Numbered from the stretch's first letter, positions 1 to 7,216 are shown. The stretch: DNA of 15,458 bases from JANMDU01 sp043755865 (GCA_043755865.1 JAYUSD010000209.1:1-15458); one strand, 5' to 3'. Program-made: numbers and translations. The notes: generated by a model not told the origin, from the sequence alone.

Positions 1-848
1 GTTTGCCCGATGAATTGCCTTTGCGCCCGGGCGGCGCCTGACGCGCCCAATGCGGGAATCAGCCGCGTCTTCGCCATGCCGGGCACAGGCGCTTTGGCCA
101 AAATGGCAATAGATGCGCTTGCCATAGCTGGGCTTGGGCTGTAGCCATATCGCAACGCCAATTGCGCAGGCGGTGCGCCAAAAAAATACGCCAAACGCAA
201 ACGCCACATGAGCCATACCGTGCGCCAGATGCCGCCGCGCTCCCATTTGCGAGCAGAGGTGTTCACGCGCTCGTGCAGGCAAGCGGGCAATGAGATTTTG
301 AGCAGCCGTTTAGACAACTCAATATCTTCCATCAGCGGCTGCACTGGGAAACCGCCTGCTGCGCGAAACGCGTCTGCGCGGACAAATATCGCTTGATCAC
401 CCGTCGCAATACCCGTCAGGCGCGAGCGGCGGTTCATCATGGTTTCAATCAGCCGCAGGCGCACGTCTGGTGAATCTAGTCTCACATCAAATCGCCCCCA
501 AGCTCGCTTGTTGATGGTACGTTCGCTTAAAGCTTGCAAGATCAGACTCAAAGCATTTTTGGGAAGCTGCGTGTCCGCATGCAAAAAAAGCAGGGCATCG
601 GCTTGGCTGCTTGCGGTGTCTGCCGCGCCCGCATTCATTTGCAATGCTCTGCCAGGCTCGCTGCACATGAGGCGATCCACCCAAGGCAGCGCGAGCGCCC
701 AGCTGTCATCCGTGCTGCCGCCATCAACCACCACCAGCTCTGCGCCTTGATGTCGCAGACGTTGCAAAGCTTTCAGGCGCTCGGCCAATGCCGCGCCCTC
801 ATTGAGCACAGGCATCACAATCCGCAGCTTGAATCGGCGCACTGTCAT
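1..848 (-). CDS. Glycosyltransferase (TIGR04283-type) fused to DUF2064/TIGR04282 domain, 3' end missing
   Basis: The reading frame opens with ATG at 848-846 and stays open to the left edge, giving 282 complete codons; the C-terminus lies outside the window. Residues 1-230 or so are a GT-A family 2 glycosyltransferase. The sequence shows the nucleotide-sugar strand VVVDGGSTDDS (D42), GRALQMNAGA, the metal-binding-type LHADT (D92), TGDQAIF and MEDIELSKRL (E174, D175). From about residue 245 a second domain starts with AKAPVPGMAKTRL (251 onward), the hallmark of DUF2064/TIGR04282. NCBI-style names for both families mention arsenosugar biosynthesis; that is family labelling, not proof of substrate. 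The start codon overlaps the stop of the upstream kinase-like gene (ATGA), so the two are probably co-translated. No transmembrane segment is evident. The family call is firm, the acceptor sugar or lipid is unknown. Confidence 0.87.
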   Translation of the reverse strand, partial: MTVRRFKLRIVMPVLNEGAALAERLKALQRLRHQGAELVVVDGGSTDDSWALALPWVDRLMCSEPGRALQMNAGAADTASSQADALLFLHADTQLPKNALSLILQALSERTINKRAWGRFDVRLDSPDVRLRLIETMMNRRSRLTGIATGDQAIFVRADAFRAAGGFPVQPLMEDIELSKRLLKISLPACLHERVNTSARKWERGGIWRTVWLMWRLRLAYFFGAPPAQLALRYGYSPSPAMASASIAILAKAPVPGMAKTRLIPALGASGAARAQRQFIGQ

Positions 849-1945
849 GCGCAGGCCGACTCGCTGTGCATGAGCTGCGCCAATTGCTCAAATTCTGATT
901 GCACGCAAGCCATGCCTTCTGCGCTCAAGTAATGATCCACACGCGAGCGCACATGGCGAGCCAATGCCGGATCGAGGTTCTCGTCAGACCAATCTTCCCC
1001 GTCTATTTTGTCAGCCGATGCCGCAGCGGCTCGGGAGGCAACACGCCATTTGGCGCACCACGTCACGGACCAAAGCCACATCGCGCGGCGCAGCGGCAGA
1101 TGCCATGCAGCAGCATCTCGGGCAAGCTCAGCATCCACGTGTTCCGCCCAAGATTGGTAGGTCGCCAATACCTCACGCGGGCTCAAAATGGTATGAGAAT
1201 CAATATCCCAAGTCGTCGAGGTATAAAGCGTGGCATGCGCCAAATCTAAGCTAGGGTAGCTGTAGCGGCACTTTTCTAAATCAACCAAATAGGCTTTTTC
1301 AAAGCCGCCGGGCTGCGGTGCAATCACAAAATTGCCGGGATGACCGTCAAAGGCAATCAAGCATCGCTTTGGGCGATGAGCCGCGCTACACAGCGCCTCT
1401 AGTTGAGACAACTCTGCTTGGATTTGACCCCCTACAAGTGCATCCAAATGCGCTTGGGGCAAATAGCTGGCCTGCACTTGAATTTCATCCCATAACGCAA
1501 TCAATGGGTCTGCGGCATGAATCAGAGGTGCAAAAGTATGCTGTTGTGGCAAAGCGATTCCATGCAACGCAGCCATGCTCTGCGCCATGAGCGGCAAATC
1601 ATCGGGCAAGCGCGCTGACCTGCCCACAATTTCCTCAACAATGAGCGCACCACGCGGCAAATCAGCGCAGGGCGCGAGCACCTTGATGCAGCGCGGTGCA
1701 TGGCCTGCGGGGCTCGCTCTGTCAAAGCAAGCGCGCTGGTAGGCCAAATTCTCGTGGGCATTGAGGTGCATCTGGCTCTGCTTGGGGATGCGCGCCAAGT
1801 AGCCCGTGCCAGATAGGCGCACATGATCGTGCGCCAAGCCTTTGGCTTTGAGCGGTTCAAGCGCGCGGTCTGCATAAGCGGGCCATTGATGCTGCAATGC
1901 TTGCTTTAGTGCGTTGAGGAGGCGGAGATCTTGTGAGTCACTCAT
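845..1945 (-). CDS. APH/choline-kinase-fold phosphotransferase with altered Brenner motif
   Basis: A 366-residue protein with the aminoglycoside/choline kinase fold. The N-lobe carries LSGTGYLARIP (residues 44-54) and the hinge-like LIVEEIVG (101-108). The catalytic loop FDGHPGN (199-205) has the Asp (D200) and Asn (N205) of the Brenner motif, but Ala198 stands where the usual His of H-x-D-x(4)-N sits. The metal-binding Asp of the next strand is D222 in YLVDLEK. The family transfers phosphate from ATP to small hydroxyl compounds; the substrate here is unknown. The frame stays open upstream to 2056, but those 37 residues are Arg/His-rich and unlike a kinase N-terminus, so the start at MSDSQ (1945) is preferred. 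No clear Shine-Dalgarno supports it. The stop overlaps the glycosyltransferase start by four bases, suggesting a shared pathway such as making or activating a phosphorylated sugar. Confidence 0.78.
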   Translation of the reverse strand: MSDSQDLRLLNALKQALQHQWPAYADRALEPLKAKGLAHDHVRLSGTGYLARIPKQSQMHLNAHENLAYQRACFDRASPAGHAPRCIKVLAPCADLPRGALIVEEIVGRSARLPDDLPLMAQSMAALHGIALPQQHTFAPLIHAADPLIALWDEIQVQASYLPQAHLDALVGGQIQAELSQLEALCSAAHRPKRCLIAFDGHPGNFVIAPQPGGFEKAYLVDLEKCRYSYPSLDLAHATLYTSTTWDIDSHTILSPREVLATYQSWAEHVDAELARDAAAWHLPLRRAMWLWSVTWCAKWRVASRAAAASADKIDGEDWSDENLDPALARHVRSRVDHYLSAEGMACVQSEFEQLAQLMHSESACA

Positions 1946-2138
1946 CGGTTTGCGGGCGGAGTTGCAATTGGATGCATGGGGCAGATGCCTATCAGTGCGT
2001 GCAAGAGTTTCAAGTGTTGCAAAAAATTGAGCCTTTGAACAACGATTTAAAAACAAGGATTCGACAGACTATCTTATGTCGCGCGGAGTGCTTTGATATT
2101 ACGGATGTTCTGCATAGATGAGTCTCTAAAATGCGTGG
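1946..2138. promoter_or_regulatory. Divergent intergenic region between the kinase-like gene and glsA
   Basis: This 193-base AT-richer gap must contain the promoters for the leftward kinase/glycosyltransferase pair and for rightward glsA. A weak candidate for glsA is TTGATA (2093-2098) with TAGATG (2115-2120), spacer 16. The -10 match is poor. No strong palindrome or terminator was seen. Confidence 0.3.
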
Positions 2139-3137
2139 ATGGTACAAAAAAACAGCCTCACGAAACCTCGATTGCAAAACATCGTAGATCAAATTGCACA
2201 GCAAGCTGTTAGTTTGTATGGGCAAGGCAAGGTGGCCACCTACATTCCAGCACTTGCACGGGTGCAGCCTAGGCAATTTGGCATATCAATCGCCTTGGTG
2301 GACGGCAGTTGTGTATCCGCTGGCAGTGCGCACACGCAGTTTTCGATTCAAAGCATCTCCAAGTTATTTACCTTCGTTTTAGCGTTGAAAATGGTAGGCG
2401 ATGGAGTGTGGCAGCGGGTGGGGCGCGAGCCTTCGGGTGCAGCGTTTAATTCTATGGTTCAGTTGGAAACTGAAAAAGGCATTCCGCGCAATCCATTCAT
2501 CAACGCAGGCGCCTTGGTGATCACCGATATGCTCACCACGCGATTTGCGCATTTGGATATTGCGCTCTTGGGGGCGTTGCGCCGCTTGTGTGATTGCCCA
2601 GAACTCAACTGGGACATGCAAACCGCAAAATCTGAGCGCGAGACGGCGCATCGCAATATGGCACTGGCATATTTCATGAAAAGCTACGGCAATTTTGTCA
2701 ATGATCCAGAGTTGGTGCTCGATAACTATTGCCGGCAGTGCGCCATTGAGATGAGCTGCGCTCAGCTAGCGCAAGCCACCATGTTTTTGGCAAATGGCGG
2801 CTTGGATATTGGCGGCGTGGGTACGAGCAGTGCGAGCCATGACAGCGCCAATCATGGCGGCAAGAGCGTATCAGGCGAGCAGTTTTTAAGCGCCGATGCC
2901 GCGCGGCGCGTGAATGCGCTGCTGCTGACCTGCGGCGCGTATGACGCCGCTGGCGATTTTGCTTATCGCATCGGTCTGCCCGTGAAAACCGGTGTGGGCG
3001 GCGGGATTGTTGCCGTGGTGCCCGGCGTGGGCACTGCCTGCGTCTGGGGGCCTGAGCTTGATGCCAAAGGCAATTCAGTGCTGGGCGCGTTTGCGCTGGA
3101 GCGACTTGTGCAGGAGACGGGCTGGAGCCACGATTGA
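2139..3137 (+). CDS. glsA: Glutaminase (serine-dependent glutaminase A family)
   Basis: Hydrolyses L-glutamine to L-glutamate and ammonia in the cytosol. At 332 residues it is slightly longer than the usual 300-310, with a short N-terminal extension. Visible family signatures are FSIQSISKLF with the S-x-x-K catalytic pair (S72, K75), VGREPSG, the Asn-rich NPFINAGALV, the YFMKSYGNF/DNYCRQCAIEM block, and the C-terminal KTGVGGGIVAVVPG loop ahead of the LDAKGNSVLG strand. The fold is beta-lactamase-like. The start ATG at 2139 is the first good in-frame start, though no strong Shine-Dalgarno precedes it. It stands alone: divergent from the kinase-like gene and convergent with ftsY across a REP-like inverted pair that may end both transcripts. 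Confidence 0.95.
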   Translation: MVQKNSLTKPRLQNIVDQIAQQAVSLYGQGKVATYIPALARVQPRQFGISIALVDGSCVSAGSAHTQFSIQSISKLFTFVLALKMVGDGVWQRVGREPSGAAFNSMVQLETEKGIPRNPFINAGALVITDMLTTRFAHLDIALLGALRRLCDCPELNWDMQTAKSERETAHRNMALAYFMKSYGNFVNDPELVLDNYCRQCAIEMSCAQLAQATMFLANGGLDIGGVGTSSASHDSANHGGKSVSGEQFLSADAARRVNALLLTCGAYDAAGDFAYRIGLPVKTGVGGGIVAVVPGVGTACVWGPELDAKGNSVLGAFALERLVQETGWSHD

Positions 3138-3149
3138 GTGCGTAAAAAT

Positions 3150-3240
3150 CCGTTCGCGTTGAGCTTGTCGAAACGCGCTGTTTAGGGGCCAAATGAAGCG
3201 ACTTCTCACATATTGCCTTCGACAAGCTCAGGCCGAACGG
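3150..3240. repeat. REP-like inverted pair between convergent glsA and ftsY
   Basis: Left arm 3150-3172 and right arm 3218-3240 are 23 bases each and match as reverse complements at 20 of 23 positions; the three mismatches are adjacent (3157-3159). The shared core is TGAGCTTGTCGAA. The 45-base loop is not palindromic. This core looks like the dispersed GAGCTTGTCGAA-type intergenic repeats seen in many proteobacteria (recalled, not searched). Its place between two converging stops, 12 bases after the glsA stop and 19 bases beyond the ftsY stop, suits a bidirectional transcript end or 3' mRNA stabiliser. Confidence 0.8.
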
Positions 3241-3259
3241 CTGCAGATCAAACTCGTTT

Positions 3260-4345
3260 TTAGGCTATCAGCGCCTGCGCAAATTCTTTCGCATCAAACG
3301 TCTCTAAATCTTCCAGCTTCTCGCCCACGCCGATGAAATAAACCACGACGGGCTTGATATCGGGCATCTTCGCTGCACGCTCGCGCGCCCAAAGCGCAAT
3401 TGCAGCCAACACGCCGCCTTTGGCTGTGCCGTCGAGCTTGGTGATGATCAGGCCAGTCAGCTGCAAGGATGCATCAAAGGCTTTGACTTGGGCCAAGGCG
3501 TTTTGGCCCGTGTTGCCGTCAATCACGAGCAAGATTTCATGCGGCGCTGTGGCATCTGCTTTGGTGATCACGCGCTTGATTTTGGCAATTTCTTCCATCA
3601 AATGAAGCTGGGTCGGCAAGCGGCCTGCGGTATCTACCATCACCACATCGCGCTGCCTGGCTTTGCCAGCCGTTACGGCATCGAATGCCACGGCTGCCGG
3701 GTCTGCGCCTTCTTGACTGATGATTTCGACGTTATTGCGCGTGGCCCACACAGCTAATTGTTCTTTGGCCGCGGCGCGGAAAGTGTCAGCCGCTGCTAAC
3801 AACACGCTTGCGCCTTGGCCACTGAAATGCCAAGTGAGCTTACCAATTGAGGTCGTCTTGCCAGCGCCGTTGACGCCCGTCATCATAATGACGGTAGGCT
3901 TGTGTTCGCCGATGCTCAAGGGTTTTTGCAGCGGCAGGAGTAAATCAGCCAAGGCTTGCGCGAGCAGGGTTTTGACGGCGCTAGGCTCAGTGGCCTTGGC
4001 TTCTTTCACGCGGCGCTTGAGATCGGCAAGCAAATGCTCCGTCGCCGCCACACCCGCATCGCTCACCAGCAGCGCCGCTTCTAGTTCTTCGTAGAGCGCA
4101 TCGTCAATCTGCGTTCCAGTAAACACGGTGGCAATCGAGCTGCCGGTTTTGCGTAAGCCGTTTTTCAGCTTATCCATCCAGCTCTTGCGGGGAGCAGCAG
4201 CAATCACATTTTCTAAGGCTTTTGGCTCAGTAGCCGGCATGGAATCTACGTGAGGCGCTATCAATTCTATAGTGACTGGCGCAACGACCTCCTGTGCGGC
4301 TACAGGAGAAACTTCAACGGGCTTTTTCTTAAAAAAAGAGAACAT
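3260..4345 (-). CDS. ftsY: Signal recognition particle receptor FtsY
   Basis: The SRP receptor GTPase, which docks ribosome-SRP complexes at the inner membrane with Ffh. The 361 residues have a short variable N-terminal A region (about 1-55), the helical N domain (about 56-145) and the GTPase G domain. Motifs seen are G1 GVNGAGKTT (157-165), DTFRAAA (187-193), G3 DTAGR (238-242), G4 TKLD (302-305) and closing GVGEKLEDL (339-347). The N-terminal MFSFFKKK, with Phe and Lys residues, fits membrane-lipid contact. The start is ATG 4345-4343. The divergent rsmD start lies only 27 bases away, so the ftsY promoter probably sits inside the rsmD reading frame. All catalytic motifs are intact. Confidence 0.97.
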   Translation of the reverse strand: MFSFFKKKPVEVSPVAAQEVVAPVTIELIAPHVDSMPATEPKALENVIAAAPRKSWMDKLKNGLRKTGSSIATVFTGTQIDDALYEELEAALLVSDAGVAATEHLLADLKRRVKEAKATEPSAVKTLLAQALADLLLPLQKPLSIGEHKPTVIMMTGVNGAGKTTSIGKLTWHFSGQGASVLLAAADTFRAAAKEQLAVWATRNNVEIISQEGADPAAVAFDAVTAGKARQRDVVMVDTAGRLPTQLHLMEEIAKIKRVITKADATAPHEILLVIDGNTGQNALAQVKAFDASLQLTGLIITKLDGTAKGGVLAAIALWARERAAKMPDIKPVVVYFIGVGEKLEDLETFDAKEFAQALIA

Positions 4346-4372
4346 GGATGCTTTCTACAATCACCTGATTCT

Positions 4373-4981
4373 ATGAAACCTCAAACACCCAAACCAAAGC
4401 TTGCCCAAAATCTACAGGCGCTTCCTAAAAACGCCCCCGGCGAAGTTCGTATCATCGGCGGCCAATGGAAGCGCAGCAAGCTCACCGTGCTCAGCCGCGC
4501 TGGCCTGCGCCCCACGCCAGACCGCGTGCGAGAAACGCTGTTCAACTGGCTTGGACAAGACCTTACTGGCCTCAAATGCTTTGATGCCTTCGCAGGCTCC
4601 GGCGCACTAGGCTTTGAGGCCGCGTCGCGCGGTGCAGCGGACGTCTTCCTGATCGAGCAAGATCCAGCGCTAGTGGCTGCAATGCAAGCCAACAAACTGC
4701 GTTTAAAAGCTGAGAATATTCGCATCCAACGTGGCGAGGGCATCGCTACTTTGCTCAGCCTCCCGAAATCCAGCCTCGACATTATCTTCCTCGATCCGCC
4801 CTTCGATTCCAACTTGTATAACGAGGCAATCAAGGCAGCAGCCGGCGCTATAACTAAGCAAGGCGCTATCTATTTAGAAGCGCCTGAGGCTTGGGATGAT
4901 CAGAAGTTAGCCGAGTTTGGCTTGCACGTGATCAAGCAAGGCAAGGCAGGCGCGGTGCATTTCCACTTGCTAAAACTGTAG
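4373..4981 (+). CDS. rsmD: 16S rRNA (guanine(966)-N(2))-methyltransferase RsmD
   Basis: A SAM-dependent methyltransferase modifying G966 of 16S rRNA on the assembled 30S subunit. The 202 residues begin MKPQTPKPK. Signatures are VRIIGGQWKRSKL, RPTPDRVRETLFNWL, the SAM-binding FDAFAGSGALGFEAASRG (motif I), and the catalytic LDPPF (D/N-PP-F motif IV). The frame stays open upstream to a GTG at 4250, but that stretch is antisense to the ftsY N-terminus, so ATG 4373 is chosen. No clear Shine-Dalgarno precedes it, and the gene may be leaderless. In many betaproteobacteria rsmD is followed directly by coaD and a ferredoxin gene (recalled); here three extra genes intervene. Confidence 0.95.
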   Translation: MKPQTPKPKLAQNLQALPKNAPGEVRIIGGQWKRSKLTVLSRAGLRPTPDRVRETLFNWLGQDLTGLKCFDAFAGSGALGFEAASRGAADVFLIEQDPALVAAMQANKLRLKAENIRIQRGEGIATLLSLPKSSLDIIFLDPPFDSNLYNEAIKAAAGAITKQGAIYLEAPEAWDDQKLAEFGLHVIKQGKAGAVHFHLLKL

Positions 4982-5029
4982 TCAAAAGCCAATCTTTCCA
5001 CTTTTATTGCATGTTTACGAGGTGTGTTT

Positions 5030-5581
5030 ATGAAATTCAAAATTGCGCCGAACTCGCTTTTTGCGGTTCTCCTTCGAAACCCTTGGTGGATGAGCTTTGC
5101 GCTTGCTGCTGCGATCAGCGTGGTGTGTGCGGCTTTGTTACCTAAAGAGCTGAGCATCTTTGCAGTACTGGGCACAATTCCGATATGGGTGATTGGCTGC
5201 GTGGCGCTGAAGCGGCAGTGGAATATGCCTAGCGAGGCGGCTTTGCATGCAGAGAACGAGCGATTGGCAGGGCTTTCTTGGAACGAATTTTCTAAAGAGC
5301 TTCAAGCCAAATTTGAGCGGCAGGGTTTTCAGGTCGAGCGCTTGCAAGGCAAAGCGAGCGAGGCTGCAGATTTTTTGCTCAGCAAAGCCGGGCAAACGAC
5401 GCTGGTGGCCGCCAAACGCTACAAAGCTGGTAGCCATGGCATCGAGCCGCTGCAAGCGTTGGTGGCTCAGCAAACAGCGCTGGGGGCGGAGAAGGCGATG
5501 TATATTTGCCTCGGCGCGCTAAGCGAGCAGGCGGAGGCTTTCGCTACCGAAAAAGGCGTCACCGTCGGTTTGGTTGCCTGA
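5030..5581 (+). CDS. Membrane-anchored Mrr-like (PD-(D/E)XK) restriction-endonuclease-fold protein
   Basis: A 183-residue protein with two predicted membrane helices (about 19-36 and 41-60) and a soluble domain from about 80. The soluble part resembles the Mrr catalytic fold: WNEFSKELQAKFERQGFQVE, then the acidic ADFLLS (D114), the Lys strand LVAAKRYK (K129), then the helix and strand ending in AFATEKGVTVGLV. In Mrr proteins the residue two before the Lys is normally Glu or Gln; here it is Ala127, so nuclease activity is doubtful. The start ATG at 5030 has ACGAGG (5017-5022) at good spacing; a GTG at 5024 is in frame but closer to that site. The gene follows rsmD by 48 bases and precedes a toxin-antitoxin pair. 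Function unknown: defence relic or structural homologue are both possible. Confidence 0.72.
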   Translation: MKFKIAPNSLFAVLLRNPWWMSFALAAAISVVCAALLPKELSIFAVLGTIPIWVIGCVALKRQWNMPSEAALHAENERLAGLSWNEFSKELQAKFERQGFQVERLQGKASEAADFLLSKAGQTTLVAAKRYKAGSHGIEPLQALVAQQTALGAEKAMYICLGALSEQAEAFATEKGVTVGLVA

Positions 5582-5602
5582 GGGCTTGCCGTCAATTAGA
5601 AC

Positions 5603-5629
5603 TTGGGTAATAATATACGTATTACCCAA
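5603..5629. promoter_or_regulatory. Perfect palindromic operator upstream of the antitoxin gene
   Basis: Ten-base arms TTGGGTAATA (5603-5612) and TATTACCCAA (5620-5629) are exact reverse complements around a 7-base centre. A -10-like TAATAT (5611-5616) lies inside, with a possible -35 TTGCCG (5586-5591) at a long 19-base spacing. The antitoxin start is 12 bases downstream. Ribbon-helix-helix antitoxins commonly bind such sites and repress their own operon, so autoregulation is inferred. Confidence 0.7.
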
Positions 5630-5641
5630 AGGCAAAGCATC

Positions 5642-5947
5642 ATGACTACCACCGTCAAACTCCCAGACAGTCTAGAAGGCAGCTTGCGCGAGCGTTGCGC
5701 TCTTGAGGAGCGCAGCATCAGCGAAGTGATGCGTGATGCGCTCATGATGTATTTGGCGACTGCGCCCAAAGGCGTGGCGAGCGCCTATGAGCTGGGACAA
5801 GAATTGTTTGGGCGCAAATACTCGGATGACACAGGGTTGATGGATTTGGCGACGAATCGCAAAGCCTATGCGGGAAGTGTTTGGGACGAGATTGCGGCGC
5901 AAAAGATGAATCCTGGCCAATTGGGCAAAGCTACAGGTGCGGCATGA
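5642..5947 (+). CDS. Ribbon-helix-helix antitoxin, VapB/CopG type
   Basis: The 101 residues start with the beta strand TTTVKLPDSL (2-11) and continue through two helices (RERCALEERSISEVMRDALMMYLA), the standard RHH DNA-binding layout. The C-terminal half, with YELGQELFGRKYSDDTG and DLATNRKAYAGSVWDEIAAQK, looks like toxin-binding antitoxin tails. The frame could open at TTG 5603, but that would translate the operator palindrome. ATG 5642 has AAAGG (5628-5632) about nine bases upstream and is preferred. Its stop overlaps the ATG of the PIN gene (ATGA), typical of translationally coupled antitoxin-toxin pairs. The inferred role is to neutralise the PIN protein and repress the operon. Confidence 0.85.
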   Translation: MTTTVKLPDSLEGSLRERCALEERSISEVMRDALMMYLATAPKGVASAYELGQELFGRKYSDDTGLMDLATNRKAYAGSVWDEIAAQKMNPGQLGKATGAA

Positions 5948-6438
5948 GCTTGCGACTCGGTGCGAATCCAGAGAACAGCGTTTGTGATTCTGCAAACCTC
6001 TGGCGCAGGCCTGCTGTGGGAATCGTGCTGGTGGACAGCGGGCCGCTTCTGGCGTTGTTTAACCGAGCAGACAGTTGGCATGATCGCGTGGCGATCTGGA
6101 TGCAGATGAATCCGCAAGCTAAGCTGATCACCACTTGGCCTGTGATGACGGAGGTGTGCGCGATGCTTGCACGGCGAATTCACAACGAAGCGGCTTTGGA
6201 TTTTCTGCGCTGGGCGCAGCGCGGCGCGATCAGTTGCGATGCGCCAGTGCAGGCCACTCTTGCTACCGTGCTCCAAATCAGCGTGCGCTTTGCATCGCTG
6301 CCCTTTGATTTGGCCGATGCATCGATAGCTGAGGCCGCAAGCCGCTTGAAAATTCGTCATGTTCTCTCGGTGGACAGCGACTTTGATGTGTATCGCGATC
6401 CGGCGGGAGAGGCCTTGATGAATGTGCTTCGGGTTTGA
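5944..6438 (+). CDS. PIN-domain ribonuclease toxin, VapC type
   Basis: PIN proteins are Mg-dependent ribonucleases that act as toxins by cutting specific RNAs. Read from the ATGA overlap the protein has 164 residues. The acidic residues expected for the active site are present: D31 in VLVDSGPLLALF, E70 in VMTEV, D125 in DLADASI, and D144/D146 in SVDSDFDVYR. The PIN fold normally begins at the strand leading into the first Asp, so the first 24 residues are an unusual addition. An internal GTG at 6016 would give a family-typical start. The pair with the upstream antitoxin is clear from order and overlap. The downstream coaD start is 21 bases away, so readthrough into coaD is likely. Target RNA unknown. 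Confidence 0.87.
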   Translation: MSLRLGANPENSVCDSANLWRRPAVGIVLVDSGPLLALFNRADSWHDRVAIWMQMNPQAKLITTWPVMTEVCAMLARRIHNEAALDFLRWAQRGAISCDAPVQATLATVLQISVRFASLPFDLADASIAEAASRLKIRHVLSVDSDFDVYRDPAGEALMNVLRV

Positions 6439-6459
6439 GCGGCGTATCATTGGAAGTCT

Positions 6460-6954
6460 ATGAAACGCATTGCAGTCTATTCCGGCACGTTTGACCCGAT
6501 CACGCTTGGCCATGAGGATGTCATTGGTCGTGCGGCGAAGATGGTTGACACTTTGTTCGTTGCGGTCTCGGTGGCGCACAGTAAAAAGACGTTGTTTGAC
6601 CTCAATGCCCGCATCCAGCTTGCGCAGAGTGCTCTTAAAAATATAGCAAATGTGCAGGTTGTTTTGTTTGACGGTTTGATTGTGGATTTCTGCTCTGCTC
6701 ATGGTGCGCAAACCATCGTTCGCGGCATTCGCAATGCAACAGATTTGGATTACGAGGCCCAGATGGCGGCAATGAACCGCAAAATGCGCAGCTCGGTGGA
6801 TACGATGTTTCTGCTGCCCATGCCTGATTTGCAATGCATCAGCTCCACGCTCGTGCGCGAGATCAGTAAGCTCGGAGGTAATGTGAGCGGCATGGTGAGT
6901 CCAGTGGTGGCGCAGGCTCTGGAATCTGCGCATCGCCCGAAGCTGCAAGCCTGA
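6460..6954 (+). CDS. coaD: Phosphopantetheine adenylyltransferase
   Basis: Catalyses the fourth step of coenzyme A synthesis: 4'-phosphopantetheine plus ATP gives dephospho-CoA and pyrophosphate. The 164 residues are the usual length. Nucleotidyltransferase motifs are YSGTFDPITLGH (T10, H18), with Leu where the common T-N-G-H has Asn, then VRGIRNATDLDYE for substrate and ATP contacts, and ISSTLVREI near the C-terminus. GGAAG at 6452-6456 precedes the ATG closely. The next gene starts 10 bases after the stop. Together with rsmD and the ferredoxin this is a conserved housekeeping run in betaproteobacteria (recalled), here interrupted upstream by the toxin-antitoxin block. Confidence 0.97.
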   Translation: MKRIAVYSGTFDPITLGHEDVIGRAAKMVDTLFVAVSVAHSKKTLFDLNARIQLAQSALKNIANVQVVLFDGLIVDFCSAHGAQTIVRGIRNATDLDYEAQMAAMNRKMRSSVDTMFLLPMPDLQCISSTLVREISKLGGNVSGMVSPVVAQALESAHRPKLQA

Positions 6955-6964
6955 GGAATCCCAG

Positions 6965-7216
6965 ATGGCTCTGCGCATCACCGACGAATGCATCAACTGC
7001 GATGTCTGCGAGCCCGAATGCCCGAATGAGGCGATCTACATGGGCAAAGAGATTTACGAAATTCATCCGCACAAATGCACTGAATGCGTGGGGCATTTTG
7101 ACGAGCCGCAGTGCGTGCAGGTCTGCCCGGTGGCTTGCATTGATCCACATCCTTCGCATTTAGAGGATCGCGAGACGCTCTATCAGAAGTTTGTGCGGTT
7201 GCAAACGTCTGTTTAA
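6965..7216 (+). CDS. YfhL-type 2[4Fe-4S] ferredoxin
   Basis: A small electron carrier of 83 residues. Cluster one is C9-x2-C12-x2-C15-x3-C19-P. Cluster two is C38-x2-C41-x8-C50-x3-C54-P, with the eight-residue loop (VGHFDEPQ) characteristic of YfhL/Alvin-type ferredoxins, plus C58. All eight ligands needed for two [4Fe-4S] clusters are present. GAGGA (6952-6956), overlapping the coaD stop, is a good ribosome-binding site eight bases before the ATG, so coaD and this gene are co-transcribed. The partner enzyme is not indicated. No T-rich terminator follows directly; the next 479 bases hold only hairpins. Confidence 0.94.
   Translation: MALRITDECINCDVCEPECPNEAIYMGKEIYEIHPHKCTECVGHFDEPQCVQVCPVACIDPHPSHLEDRETLYQKFVRLQTSV

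Noticed and set aside
1946..2056. 37-residue upstream extension of the kinase-like protein
   Set aside because: The residues look non-coding, and they would use up most of the divergent promoter region before glsA.
4250..4372. Upstream GTG start for rsmD
   Set aside because: It lies antisense to the ftsY N-terminus, and the residues do not resemble RsmD. The MKPQ start gives the normal length.
5603..5641. TTG start giving a longer antitoxin
   Set aside because: It would translate through the operator palindrome; the ATG at 5642 has a suitable ribosome-binding site and a typical RHH N-terminus.
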